Positions 38,002 to 45,327 of a stretch of 64,000 nt of DNA are shown piece after piece. The stretch covers positions 335,979-399,978 of the forward strand of contig NZ_ML769303.1 of NCBI RefSeq assembly GCF_009720385.1, in the 5' to 3' direction. Under the pieces are notes generated by a model. It ran no database searches. It had not been told where the DNA came from and worked only from the letters and a program-made list of their open reading frames with translations. This DNA is from Catellatospora vulcania (GTDB taxonomy: Bacteria > Actinomycetota > Actinomycetes > Mycobacteriales > Micromonosporaceae). Both the position numbers and the translations under genes were made by a program. Within the stretch, counting starts at the first letter, position 1, and each line of letters opens with the position of its first letter.

Positions 38002-39078
38002 GTGACCTGCGCGAACGTGCGGGCGGCAGGGCGTGGGGGAGCGGCGGCGGTGCGGCAGGTGGGTATGGCGGCCGGTCCGATCCCCGGCAGTCCGATCCCC
38101 GGCAGTCCCATCCCCGCCGCCCCGAGCTCCACCGCCCCGAGCTCCGCCGCCCCGAGCTCCGCCGCCCCGATCCCCGCCGCTCCGATCCCCGCCGAGCTGG
38201 CGCAGGCGTACCGCAGGTGCCGGGACCTGCACCGCCGCCACGGCCGCAGCTACTACCTCGCGACCCGGCTGCTGCCCGCCTGGAAGCGCCCGCACGTGCA
38301 CGCCCTCTACGGCTTCGCCCGGTATGCCGACGAGATCGTCGACCGCACCGACGCGGGCACCCCCGCCGACCGCGCCCGGCGGCTGCGTGACTGGTCCGAC
38401 CGCTTCCTCGCCGGGCTGCGCGGCGAGCCCGTGGACGATCCGCTGCTGCCCGCCCTGTTGCACACCGTCGAGGTCTTCGACCTGGACCGGGACGATTTCG
38501 CCGCGTTCCTGGGCAGCATGGCGATGGACCTGACCGTGCGCCGGTACGCCGACTACCCGGCGCTACTGTCGTACATGGAGGGTTCGGCGGCGGTCATCGG
38601 CACCCTGATGCTGCCGATCCTCGGCCCCGCCGACCCGGCCGCGGCCCGCGAGCCCGCGCGGCAGCTGGGCCTGGCGTTCCAGCTGACCAACTTCCTGCGC
38701 GACGTCGCCGAGGACCTCGCCCGCGACCGCGTCTACCTGCCCCAGGACGATCTGGCCCGGTTCGGCGTCACCACCGCCGAGCTCCACGCGGCCGCCGCGG
38801 CCGGCCGGGCCACCCCGCAGATCAAGAGCCTCATCGCGTACGAGACCACCCGTGCCCGCGCCCACTACGCGGCGGCCCGGCCGGGCCTCGACCTGCTGCC
38901 CGGCGCCTCGCGGACCTGCGTGCGCACGGCGTACCTGGTCTACGGCGCGATCCTGGACGAGATCGAGCGCGCCGACCACGACGTCTTCGCCCGCCGAGCC
39001 GTCGTCCCCACCCGCCGCCGTGCCCGCCTCCTAGCCCAAGCCCTGCGGCAAAGGAAGGGCACCTTCACATCGCTATAG
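38002..39078 (+). CDS. Phytoene/squalene synthase family protein
   Basis: 358 residues as called. The isoprenyl-binding Asp-rich motifs are D110-E-I-V-D114 and D234-V-A-E-D238 (NFLRDVAEDLARDRVYLP), with RSYYLATRLLPAWKR and YCEGSAA-like YMEGSAAVIGTLM. It joins two prenyl diphosphates head to head. The first 60 residues are low-complexity Pro/Ser/Ala repeats that are not part of the fold, so the start is uncertain; TAGCAT five bases before GTG 38002 suggests a leaderless start, and ATG 38065 is an alternative. The final residues RKGTFTSL come from a C-type repeat. No other carotenoid gene is nearby. Confidence 0.85.
   Translation: MTCANVRAAGRGGAAAVRQVGMAAGPIPGSPIPGSPIPAAPSSTAPSSAAPSSAAPIPAAPIPAELAQAYRRCRDLHRRHGRSYYLATRLLPAWKRPHVHALYGFARYADEIVDRTDAGTPADRARRLRDWSDRFLAGLRGEPVDDPLLPALLHTVEVFDLDRDDFAAFLGSMAMDLTVRRYADYPALLSYMEGSAAVIGTLMLPILGPADPAAAREPARQLGLAFQLTNFLRDVAEDLARDRVYLPQDDLARFGVTTAELHAAAAAGRATPQIKSLIAYETTRARAHYAAARPGLDLLPGASRTCVRTAYLVYGAILDEIERADHDVFARRAVVPTRRRARLLAQALRQRKGTFTSL
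38076..38190. repeat. In-frame low-complexity repeats in the phytoene synthase N terminus
   Basis: GATCCCCGGCAGTCC occurs in near-tandem copies and is followed by CCGAGCTCCGCCGCC copies. All three forward frames stay open across it, so indels here would not stop translation but would change the frame. Confidence 0.75.
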
Positions 39079-39131
39079 GTAAAGGAAGGGCACCTTCTTA
39101 ACGCGGAGCGTTAAGAAGGTGCCCTTCCTTT
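39050..39131. repeat. C-type composite element: half copy plus perfect 24-bp hairpin
   Basis: A half copy, AAAGGAAGGGCACCTTC, at 39050-39066 forms the end of the phytoene synthase gene and supplies its TAG stop nearby. A complete hairpin follows: 39081-39104 pairs with 39108-39131 over 24 bp with a 3-nt loop. It lies between converging genes. 39051-39104 matches 47622-47675 in nrdA at 49 of 54 positions. Confidence 0.85.
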
Positions 39132-39135
39132 GGTC

Positions 39136-39915
39136 TCAGCAGCGGGGGACGCCGGGGATGAAGCCGTCGTAACCCGTGTAGACGTAGGCGTCGGAGATGA
39201 AGCGGCCCGAGCCGATCCGGTCCCAGATGGTGCTGGTGCCGTACGTGCCGGTGACCGAGGTGCCGGTGGTCTGGCACTGGATGGAGACGGTGGCGCCGTC
39301 GCCGACGGTGCCGACCGACGAGTAGCCGGTGCCGGGGCCCGAGCGCACCGTCAGCGGGGAGCCCGCGGTGTTGACGGTGCCCTGCGCAGCCCCGCCGCCG
39401 CAGCCGTTGTCGCTGGTGTAGTTCTTGGTGCCCCAGTAGAGCGCGGTCACGCCGTTGAACTTGACCTGGATGGCGGAGCCGCCGGAGCGCTGCTCGTAGT
39501 GCAGGTGGGGGCCGGTGGAGCCGCCGGTGGTGCCGACGTACCCGATCACGGTGCCGTACTTGACGGTCTGGCCCACGGACACCGCGAACGAGTTCAGGTG
39601 CGCGTAGTACGTGGTGTAGCCGCTGCCGTGGTTGATCCGCACGTACTTGCCGTAGCTGGTGTCACCGAGGTTGGTGACCACGTCGACCGTGCCGGGCGCG
39701 CTGGCCACGACGGGGTCGCCCGAGTCGTCGGTGCGGTTGAAGTCGACGGCGTTGGCGGGGCTGTGGTTGGTGCGGGTCTGCCCCGACCACACCTGGTTGC
39801 AGGGGAAGGGGACCTTGAAGGTCGGGGCGGCCATCGCCGGCGAGGCTTCGACCAGGACGGCCGCGCCTACGGCCACGGCGGCCACGGCCAGCCCGAGGAT
39901 GCGTCTGATGTGCAC
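39136..39915 (-). CDS. Secreted M23 family metallopeptidase with C-terminal SH3-like domain
   Basis: 259 residues. A signal peptide ends in SPAMA. The M23 zinc ligands are H and D in HSPANAVDFNR and the HxH in GPHLHYEQ. The C-terminal part (VNTAGSPLTVRSGPGTGYSS, SIQCQTTGTSVTG, WDRIGSGRFISDAYVYTG) is an SH3-like wall-binding unit. GTG 39915 follows AAGGAG. It should cleave peptide bridges in peptidoglycan or lyse other bacteria. It is 38 bp behind a second M23 gene on the same strand. Confidence 0.88.
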   Translation of the reverse strand: MHIRRILGLAVAAVAVGAAVLVEASPAMAAPTFKVPFPCNQVWSGQTRTNHSPANAVDFNRTDDSGDPVVASAPGTVDVVTNLGDTSYGKYVRINHGSGYTTYYAHLNSFAVSVGQTVKYGTVIGYVGTTGGSTGPHLHYEQRSGGSAIQVKFNGVTALYWGTKNYTSDNGCGGGAAQGTVNTAGSPLTVRSGPGTGYSSVGTVGDGATVSIQCQTTGTSVTGTYGTSTIWDRIGSGRFISDAYVYTGYDGFIPGVPRC

Positions 39916-39953
39916 GGGGTGCTCCTTGCGTTGGGGTGAGTGGGGGTAGGCGC

Positions 39954-40826
39954 TCAGGCGCAGTGTTCGAAACCGGAGGTGTAGCTGGTGCCGCCGGCGC
40001 TGCCGCCCCACTTCACACAGCTCGGAGCGGTGCGGATGACCGGCCCGGCGTAGTAGGAGAAGCTGCCGGAGTCTGTTGTTCGGCTTGCCCCTTGCGGCTC
40101 CAGGAACGCGCTGGTGGCGGTGGGGGTGCCGACGCTGGCCATCTTCAGGGTGATGACGCAGTTCTGGCCGGTGGAGCCCTTCCACAGCAGGTTGGCAGTG
40201 CCCGCCGTGCCCAGCTTCACCGAGTCGATGATCTGGAACCCGCTGCCGCACTCGGCCGCCGGGTCGTATGAGGTGGCGCAGTTGTTGCTGGTCACGTTGG
40301 CCGAGCCGTAGCCGAAGGTGCTGCCGTTGAAGACGGCCTTGATGATGTGCGACTGGGACCGGTCCGGGTAGCGCACCTCGTAGTGCAGGTGCGGCGAGAT
40401 GCCGTTGCCCGGCTTGCTGGTGTTGCCGACCGAACCGATGGCCTGGCCGCGCAGCACCGACTGGCCCGCGGTGACGGCGCGGGTGTCGAGGTGGGCGTAG
40501 TACGTGAAGTAGCCGCCGCCGTGGTCGATGACGACCAGGTTGCCGTATCCGTTGACCGAGCCCTGGTGCGCGGACACCTCGACGGTGCCCGCTGCTGCGG
40601 CGACCACGGTGTCGCCGAGGTCGGCGGTGGCGGTGGAGCCGCGGTTGAAGTCGATCTCCCAGGACACGTGGGCGCTGCTGTTGCTGCTGTTGCCGTTCCA
40701 CGTCTGGCCGCAGGGGAAGGGCAGCTGGAAGGCGGGGGCGGCGTGGGCCGGGCTGCCGAGCAGGACCGAGCTCGCCAGGCCGATGATCAGCGCGGCGGCG
40801 CCGGTCAGCAACCTTATTGGTCGCAT
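39954..40826 (-). CDS. Secreted M23 family metallopeptidase
   Basis: 290 residues. The signal peptide ends SPAHA. M23 ligands are H and D in HVSWEIDFNRG, and HxH in SPHLHYEV. The last about 120 residues contain paired cysteines (NNCATSYDPAAECGSG, GQNCVITLKM, APSCVKWGG) and an unknown fold. GGAAGGGAA precedes ATG 40826. It is first in a two-gene unit that diverges from the SARP gene, so both may answer to that regulator. Confidence 0.87.
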   Translation of the reverse strand: MRPIRLLTGAAALIIGLASSVLLGSPAHAAPAFQLPFPCGQTWNGNSSNSSAHVSWEIDFNRGSTATADLGDTVVAAAAGTVEVSAHQGSVNGYGNLVVIDHGGGYFTYYAHLDTRAVTAGQSVLRGQAIGSVGNTSKPGNGISPHLHYEVRYPDRSQSHIIKAVFNGSTFGYGSANVTSNNCATSYDPAAECGSGFQIIDSVKLGTAGTANLLWKGSTGQNCVITLKMASVGTPTATSAFLEPQGASRTTDSGSFSYYAGPVIRTAPSCVKWGGSAGGTSYTSGFEHCA

Positions 40827-40930
40827 ATGGACGATTCCCTTCCGTGGGGTGGTGGAACAGGAAGCCCGAGCTGGCTGGGTGACCACAGCGTCGCGACAAG
40901 CGCTCCAACGTTTCTCCAGAACCACTACAG

Positions 40931-40962
40931 CCGTTCAGCCCAGCGCTCTGGTCCGATCAGCC
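40931..40962. promoter_or_regulatory. Candidate SARP binding site: direct repeat with 22-bp period
   Basis: CCGTTCAGCC at 40931 and CCGATCAGCC at 40953 are a direct repeat spaced exactly two helical turns. SARP proteins bind such in-phase direct repeats of 11 or 22 bp. It lies between the divergent M23 and SARP genes. Confidence 0.4.
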
Positions 40963-41015
40963 GAGCACGCGTAGGCTCAGGCGATTCCATCACGGAACGT
41001 GTGGGTGGTTGGACG

Positions 41016-43046
41016 ATGTCGGACCGGCTGGAACTGCGCATCCTGGGCTCCTTCGAGTTGACCCTGGGCGGCGTCGACGCACCCGTGGGCGGTGTGAAAC
41101 CGCGCCAGCTGCTGGCGACCCTGGCGCTCAACCATGGCCGCACGGTGTCGGTGGACCAGCTCATCGAGGTGCTGTGGGGGCAGGAGCCGCCCCGCTCGGC
41201 GCTGGCCAATGTGCAGACGTACGTCAGCGCGCTGCGTACCCGGCTGGGCGAGGACCGGCTGCGCCGGCAGGCGCCCGGGTACCGGCTGGAGTTGCAGTGC
41301 GCCGAGCTGGACGTGCTGCGGTTCGAGGAGTATGCCCGCGGCGGCGACCTGGACAGCCTCGACGCGGCGCTGGGGCTGTGGCGTGGCGAGCCGGTGGAGA
41401 ACCTGCCCGCCTCACCGCTGTGGCGGGCTGAGGTCGACCGGCTGGTCGAGCGGCGGCGGGCGGTCCGGCAGACCCGGGCCCGGCTGCGCATCGAGGCCGG
41501 GCAGCCGGCGGCGGCCGTGGACGAGCTGCGCCGGCTGGTCGCCGAGGAGCCGCTGCGCGAGGAGGCGTGGTTGCTGCTGGTGACCGCGTTGCGCGATGCG
41601 GGGCACCGGGCCGAGGCGCTGTCGGCGTACGCCACCGCCCGCCGCACGCTCACCGAGGAGCTGGGCGTGGAGCCGGGTGAGCCGCTGCGCCGGCTGCATC
41701 GCACGCTGCTGGTCGAGGAGCAGGGCCCGGCGGTGCTGGGCACCCGGCTGGACGGCGCGGCCGCACTGGTGCTGCGCGGCCTGGCCCGGCTGGGCATCGC
41801 CGCCACGCCGGGCTGGGTGCCCGCCGCGCTGCTGGACCGGCCGGACGCGACGGAGGTGCTCGACGCGCTCGACCGGGCCCGGCTGCTGCGCCCGACCGGC
41901 ACCGACGAGCTGGACCAGCCGCGTTACGGGCTGCCGGTGCTGGTCGGCCTGCTGGCCCCGGACCTGCCGGGCGAGGCGATCGGCGCGGCGCTGACCCGGG
42001 TGCTCGGCGGATACCTCGCGCTGGCCGAGCGCGCCGCCGCGGGGCTGCCGCCGCAGGTGTTCGGCCCCGGCGTCACCGTCGCGGCGCGCTGGCCGGTGCC
42101 CGGGGCCGCGGAGCTGGCCCGCGATCCGGTGCGCTGGTTCTCGACCGAGCGGGAGGCGCTGCTCGGCGCGGTCGAGGCGGCCGCCGCCAACGGGCTGTCC
42201 GATCTGGCCTGGGAGCTGGCCCATGCCATGGTGGCCTGGTGCGACCTGGGCGGGCACACCGCGGTGTGGGAGCGGACGCACCGCACCGCGCTGTCGGCCT
42301 GCCGGGCGCAGGGCAACCTGCTCGGTGAGGCGGTGACCCTGCGCGGGCTGGGCCAGCTGCACCTCTACCGCGACCACTATGAGCAGGCCTCGGAGGCGTT
42401 CAGCCGGTCCCGGCTGCTGTTCGCCCGGCTGGGCAACCTGTGCGGGCAGGCCGCGGCACTGGCCGGGCTGGGCACGGGGCACCGCATCCGGGCCGAGCAC
42501 GACGAGGCGCTGGACTGCTACCGGCAGGCGCTGGAGGCGTACCGGCTGCTCGGGCACCGGCACGGCGAGGCCTACTCACGGGGCGCGCTGGGCATGGTGT
42601 GGCTGGCCAAGGGCGACCTCGCCGAGGCGTACCGCGACTTCACCGGAGGGCTGGCCATCGCCGAGGAGGTCGGCGACGCGCACCGGGCCGCGCTGCTGAC
42701 CCGCCAGCTGGGCCTGGTCCGGCTGCGCAGCGGCGATCCTGCCCACGCGCGGGCCGACCTGATCGCGGCGCTGGACCGGTTCGCGGTGCTCGGCGACGCG
42801 CACTGCGAGGCCTACTGTCTGACCGACCTGGCGACGCTGGAGGCGCCCGAGGTGGCCGTGCAGCGGCTCACCCAGGCCCTGGAGATCTTCGAGCGGATCG
42901 GGGACCGCCGCGCCCAGGCGCAGACCGCGCGCCGCCTCGGCGAGCTGCACCGCGGCGACGAGCGCTTCGGCCTGTCCGACGCGTACCTGGCGGAGGCCCG
43001 GCGGCTGCAGTCCACCGTGGAGATGTCCCGCCTGACTTCGTCATGA
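41016..43046 (+). CDS. AfsR/SARP-family regulator with BTAD and TPR domains
   Basis: 676 residues. An OmpR-like winged helix fills about 1-95 (LRILGSFELTLGG, LLATLALNHGRTVSVDQLIE, NVQTYVSALRTRLG). The BTAD region is about 97-240 (AELDVLRFEEYARGG, EEAWLLLVTALRDAGHRAEA, YATARRTLTEELGVEPGEPL). No NB-ARC ATPase is present. A middle domain of unknown type leads into about six TPR helices from about 430 (GNLLGEAVTLRGLGQLHLYR, GNLCGQAAALAGLGTGHR, RHGEAYSRGALGMVWLA). TPRs usually bind peptides or proteins. ATG 41016 begins the winged helix. A tiny secreted peptide gene follows after 68 bp. Confidence 0.88.
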   Translation: MSDRLELRILGSFELTLGGVDAPVGGVKPRQLLATLALNHGRTVSVDQLIEVLWGQEPPRSALANVQTYVSALRTRLGEDRLRRQAPGYRLELQCAELDVLRFEEYARGGDLDSLDAALGLWRGEPVENLPASPLWRAEVDRLVERRRAVRQTRARLRIEAGQPAAAVDELRRLVAEEPLREEAWLLLVTALRDAGHRAEALSAYATARRTLTEELGVEPGEPLRRLHRTLLVEEQGPAVLGTRLDGAAALVLRGLARLGIAATPGWVPAALLDRPDATEVLDALDRARLLRPTGTDELDQPRYGLPVLVGLLAPDLPGEAIGAALTRVLGGYLALAERAAAGLPPQVFGPGVTVAARWPVPGAAELARDPVRWFSTEREALLGAVEAAAANGLSDLAWELAHAMVAWCDLGGHTAVWERTHRTALSACRAQGNLLGEAVTLRGLGQLHLYRDHYEQASEAFSRSRLLFARLGNLCGQAAALAGLGTGHRIRAEHDEALDCYRQALEAYRLLGHRHGEAYSRGALGMVWLAKGDLAEAYRDFTGGLAIAEEVGDAHRAALLTRQLGLVRLRSGDPAHARADLIAALDRFAVLGDAHCEAYCLTDLATLEAPEVAVQRLTQALEIFERIGDRRAQAQTARRLGELHRGDERFGLSDAYLAEARRLQSTVEMSRLTSS

Positions 43047-43114
43047 CACCCCTCCTGGCGGGCCGTGGCGGGCGTCGATGCCTGTGACAGTTCCCGAACG
43101 AGAGGAGCGCAGCC

Positions 43115-43213
43115 ATGCGCAGGTTCATCATCGCGTCGGCTCTGGCGGTCACCGCGGCGGCCGTCGGCGTCTTCGCCACGGCCGGCAGCGCGAGCGCCAG
43201 CTGGTGCTGCTGA
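43115..43213 (+). CDS. 32-residue peptide: signal sequence ending in SWCC
   Basis: GAGAGGAG lies seven bases before ATG, and all codons have the high-GC third position of real genes here. The product is MRRFIIASALAVTAAAVGVF followed by ATAGSASASWCC. This is a complete Sec signal peptide; cleavage after ASA would leave only SWCC, and after GSA would leave SASWCC. The gene is 68 bp after the SARP-TPR gene on the same strand and ends 12 bp before the converging GlxA gene. I do not recognise a homologue. A peptide signal is possible; a chance or decayed ORF cannot be excluded. Confidence 0.6.
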   Translation: MRRFIIASALAVTAAAVGVFATAGSASASWCC

Positions 43214-43225
43214 CCTGATCCCGGC

Positions 43226-44209
43226 TCACCGGCCGCGGAAGGTCCTCCGGTACGACGACGGCGAGGTGCGCATGCACCGGCTGAAGTGGTGCCGGAAGGT
43301 GGCCGGTGAGTCGAACCCGACCGCGGCGGCGACCTGCTCCACGGGGGAGTCCGAGGTCTCCAGCAGGGGCAGGCTCGCCGCCACCCGCTGGTCGACGATC
43401 CAGCGGATCGGGCTGGTGCCGGTGTGCCGGGCGAAGTGCCGCAGGAAGCTGCGCGGGGACATGCGCGCGTGCGCGGCCAGCAGGTTCACCGTGAGCGGCT
43501 CGGTCAGGTGGTCCAGCGCCCAGGCCATGGCGCGGGCCACGCCGTCGTCGTCGATCACGTCGCGCACCGGCAGTTCGATGAACTGCGCCTGGCCGCCGTC
43601 GCGGTGCGGCGGCAGCACCAGCCGCCGGGCGACCGTGTTGGCGATCTGCGCCCCGTGGTCGCGGCGCACCAGGTGCAGGCACAGGTCCAGCCCGGCGGCG
43701 CTGCCCGCGCTGGTGATCACCTGGCCGTTGTCGACGTAGAGCACGTCGGGGGTGACCTCGACCAGCGGGTGGCGCTCACGCAGCAGCGGCGCGTACTTCC
43801 AGTGCGTGGTCGCCGCCCGGCCGTCCAGCAGCCCGGCCGCGGCCAGCGCGAACGCGCCGGAGCAGATGGAGACGATGCGGGCGCCCCGGGCGGCGGCCGT
43901 GCGCAGCGCCTCGACCAGCGCGGGGGAGACCTCGGCGCGCACGTCGGCGACCCCGGGCACGATCACGGTGTCGGCGGCGGCCAGCACGTCCAGGCCGTGT
44001 CGGGCGGTGATCGAGAAGCCGCCGACGGCCGGCATCGGCTCCGGCGTCTCGGCGCAGACGTCGAGGTCGTACCAGGCGATGTCGAGTTCGGGGCGGGGCA
44101 GGCCGAACACCTCGACGACGCAGCCCAGCTCGAAGGGCGCCATCCCGGCGAAGGCCAGCACCGCGATCCGGTGCCGGGCGCGGGTCTGGAGTGCCACGGG
44201 TGTACCCAT
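43226..44209 (-). CDS. GlxA-family AraC-type regulator with DJ-1/PfpI domain
   Basis: 327 residues. The DJ-1/PfpI-like half runs from about 14 to 190 (VLAFAGMAPFELGCVVEVFG, IVSICSGAFALAAAGLLDG, VITSAGSAAGLDLCLHLV), with the nucleophile-elbow Cys in SICSGAF. Two AraC helix-turn-helix motifs follow (RMSPRSFLRHFARHTGTSP, AAAVGFDSPATFRHHFSR). It is divergent from the rhodanese gene with 94 bp between, so that gene is its likely target. Confidence 0.92.
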   Translation of the reverse strand: MGTPVALQTRARHRIAVLAFAGMAPFELGCVVEVFGLPRPELDIAWYDLDVCAETPEPMPAVGGFSITARHGLDVLAAADTVIVPGVADVRAEVSPALVEALRTAAARGARIVSICSGAFALAAAGLLDGRAATTHWKYAPLLRERHPLVEVTPDVLYVDNGQVITSAGSAAGLDLCLHLVRRDHGAQIANTVARRLVLPPHRDGGQAQFIELPVRDVIDDDGVARAMAWALDHLTEPLTVNLLAAHARMSPRSFLRHFARHTGTSPIRWIVDQRVAASLPLLETSDSPVEQVAAAVGFDSPATFRHHFSRCMRTSPSSYRRTFRGR

Positions 44210-44303
44210 GGCGAGATATTAGCGGACAGCGGCGTTCTCGCCACTTCTGGCCGCCCCGGCCGCTCGGCAGGATGGAACCAGTGACCGACCCGAAGGAGTG
44301 GCC

Positions 44304-44780
44304 ATGTCCACCGCAGTCAGCACGTCCGCAGTGCTCAGCACGCCCCCGGCCGACGCCGCCGAGGCCGCCGCCCACTTCGCCGCCCGGCTGGCGTTCGAGG
44401 CCGACGTGTCCGATGTGCACACCGACCTGGCCTCGGGCACGCCGGGCTTCGTACTCGTCGACTCCCGCTCGCTGGAGGCATGGGAGCACGGCCACCTGCC
44501 CGGCGCGGTACACCTGCCCACCGCGGAGATCGCGTCCCGGGCGGCCGAGGCCGTCCCGGCCGGCAGCGTCGTTGTCACCTACTGCTGGGGGCCTGGCTGC
44601 AACGGCGCGACCCGGGCCGCGCTGGCCTTCGCCCGGCTGGGCTATCAGGTGAAGGAGATGCTCGGCGGGTACGAGTACTGGGTGCGCGAGGGCTTCGACA
44701 CGCAGACCTTCCTCGGGCTCCGCAAGCACGACGTGGACCCGCTGACGGCCCCGGCGAGCGGCGCGGCCTGCGCCTGCTGA
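44304..44780 (+). CDS. Rhodanese-like domain protein
   Basis: 158 residues, single rhodanese domain. FVLVDSRSLEAWEHGHLPGA is the first signature. The active loop is CWGPGCNGATRAAL; the second Cys, five residues before Arg, fits the catalytic position. LGYQVKEMLGGYEYWVREGF ends the fold. AAGGAG lies five bases before ATG 44304, favouring it over GTG 44298. It may move sulfur or sense oxidants; the divergent GlxA regulator is the likely controller. Confidence 0.88.
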   Translation: MSTAVSTSAVLSTPPADAAEAAAHFAARLAFEADVSDVHTDLASGTPGFVLVDSRSLEAWEHGHLPGAVHLPTAEIASRAAEAVPAGSVVVTYCWGPGCNGATRAALAFARLGYQVKEMLGGYEYWVREGFDTQTFLGLRKHDVDPLTAPASGAACAC

Positions 44781-44856
44781 CCGTACGCATCGATGGTGGT
44801 GAGGGTGGGCCATTGACGACACGCCGAGCCTATATGGGGTCGCTTTCGCGCGGCTG

Positions 44857-44872
44857 CCACTAGATGTAGTGT
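44857..44872. promoter_or_regulatory. NrdR box upstream of nrdAB
   Basis: CCACTAGATGTAGTGT matches the NrdR consensus acaCwAtATaTwGtgt at 13 of 16 positions. A weaker box-like TATAT centre lies about 32 bp upstream (44825-44840), three helical turns away, the usual pairing for NrdR. This suggests nrdAB is repressed by NrdR as well as by cobalamin. Confidence 0.65.
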
Positions 44873-44894
44873 GAGGACATCGCTGGTCCACCCC

Positions 44895-45085
44895 TCCGGT
44901 CCCCCTTCGGGACCGGGTTTCGGGGTGCGCGCGTGCCGCCGCAGGGCGGCCCGCGCTGAGGGAATCCGGTGCGATTCCGGAGCTGCCCCGCAGCGGTGAG
45001 TGGGAACGAAGCCGTCCCGCGCTCCTCCCGCGAAGAGGGGTGTGGACAGCACTGGGCCGGTCCGGCCTGGGAAGCGACGGCGTAG
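44895..45085 (+). ncRNA. Cobalamin (B12) riboswitch
   Basis: The core is clear: GAGGGAATCCGGTGCGATTCC, then GCTGCCCCGCAGCGG for the B12 box, GTGGGAACGAAGCCG, and the closing CACTGGGCC-GGCCTGGGAAGCGACGG. It is followed by about 240 nt before nrdA, enough for an expression platform. In Streptomyces a B12 riboswitch turns off class I nrdAB when cobalamin allows the class II enzyme to work; the same logic is expected here. Confidence 0.9.
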
Positions 45086-45327
45086 GGGGTCTACGGCGGC
45101 ACGGCGTCCAGCTGTGCGGCCCGGCCGTGCCCACGAGCCCGAAGACCTGCCGGCGTGCGTGCCGCGGACGGTTCCGCGACGCGCTGACGATGCTGCCCCG
45201 CGCCCTCGGGCCGTGGCCGCGTCGGCATCACCGGGCCGCGCGGGACGGTCCACGGTGGACTGTGCCCACCCTGGCGGGTGAGTGCTGTTCGGCGTGCCCT
45301 CCCGCGTTCGACGAGGGAGCGCACGCC

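Noticed and set aside
37965-38390. Alternative frame with ATG 37995 for the phytoene synthase start
   Set aside because: It does not lead into the synthase frame and only stays open because of the repeats.
45040-45327. N-terminal extension of nrdA to GTG 45040
   Set aside because: It would translate through the cobalamin riboswitch and its platform; the sequence is not protein-like and GAGGGAG marks TTG 45328.
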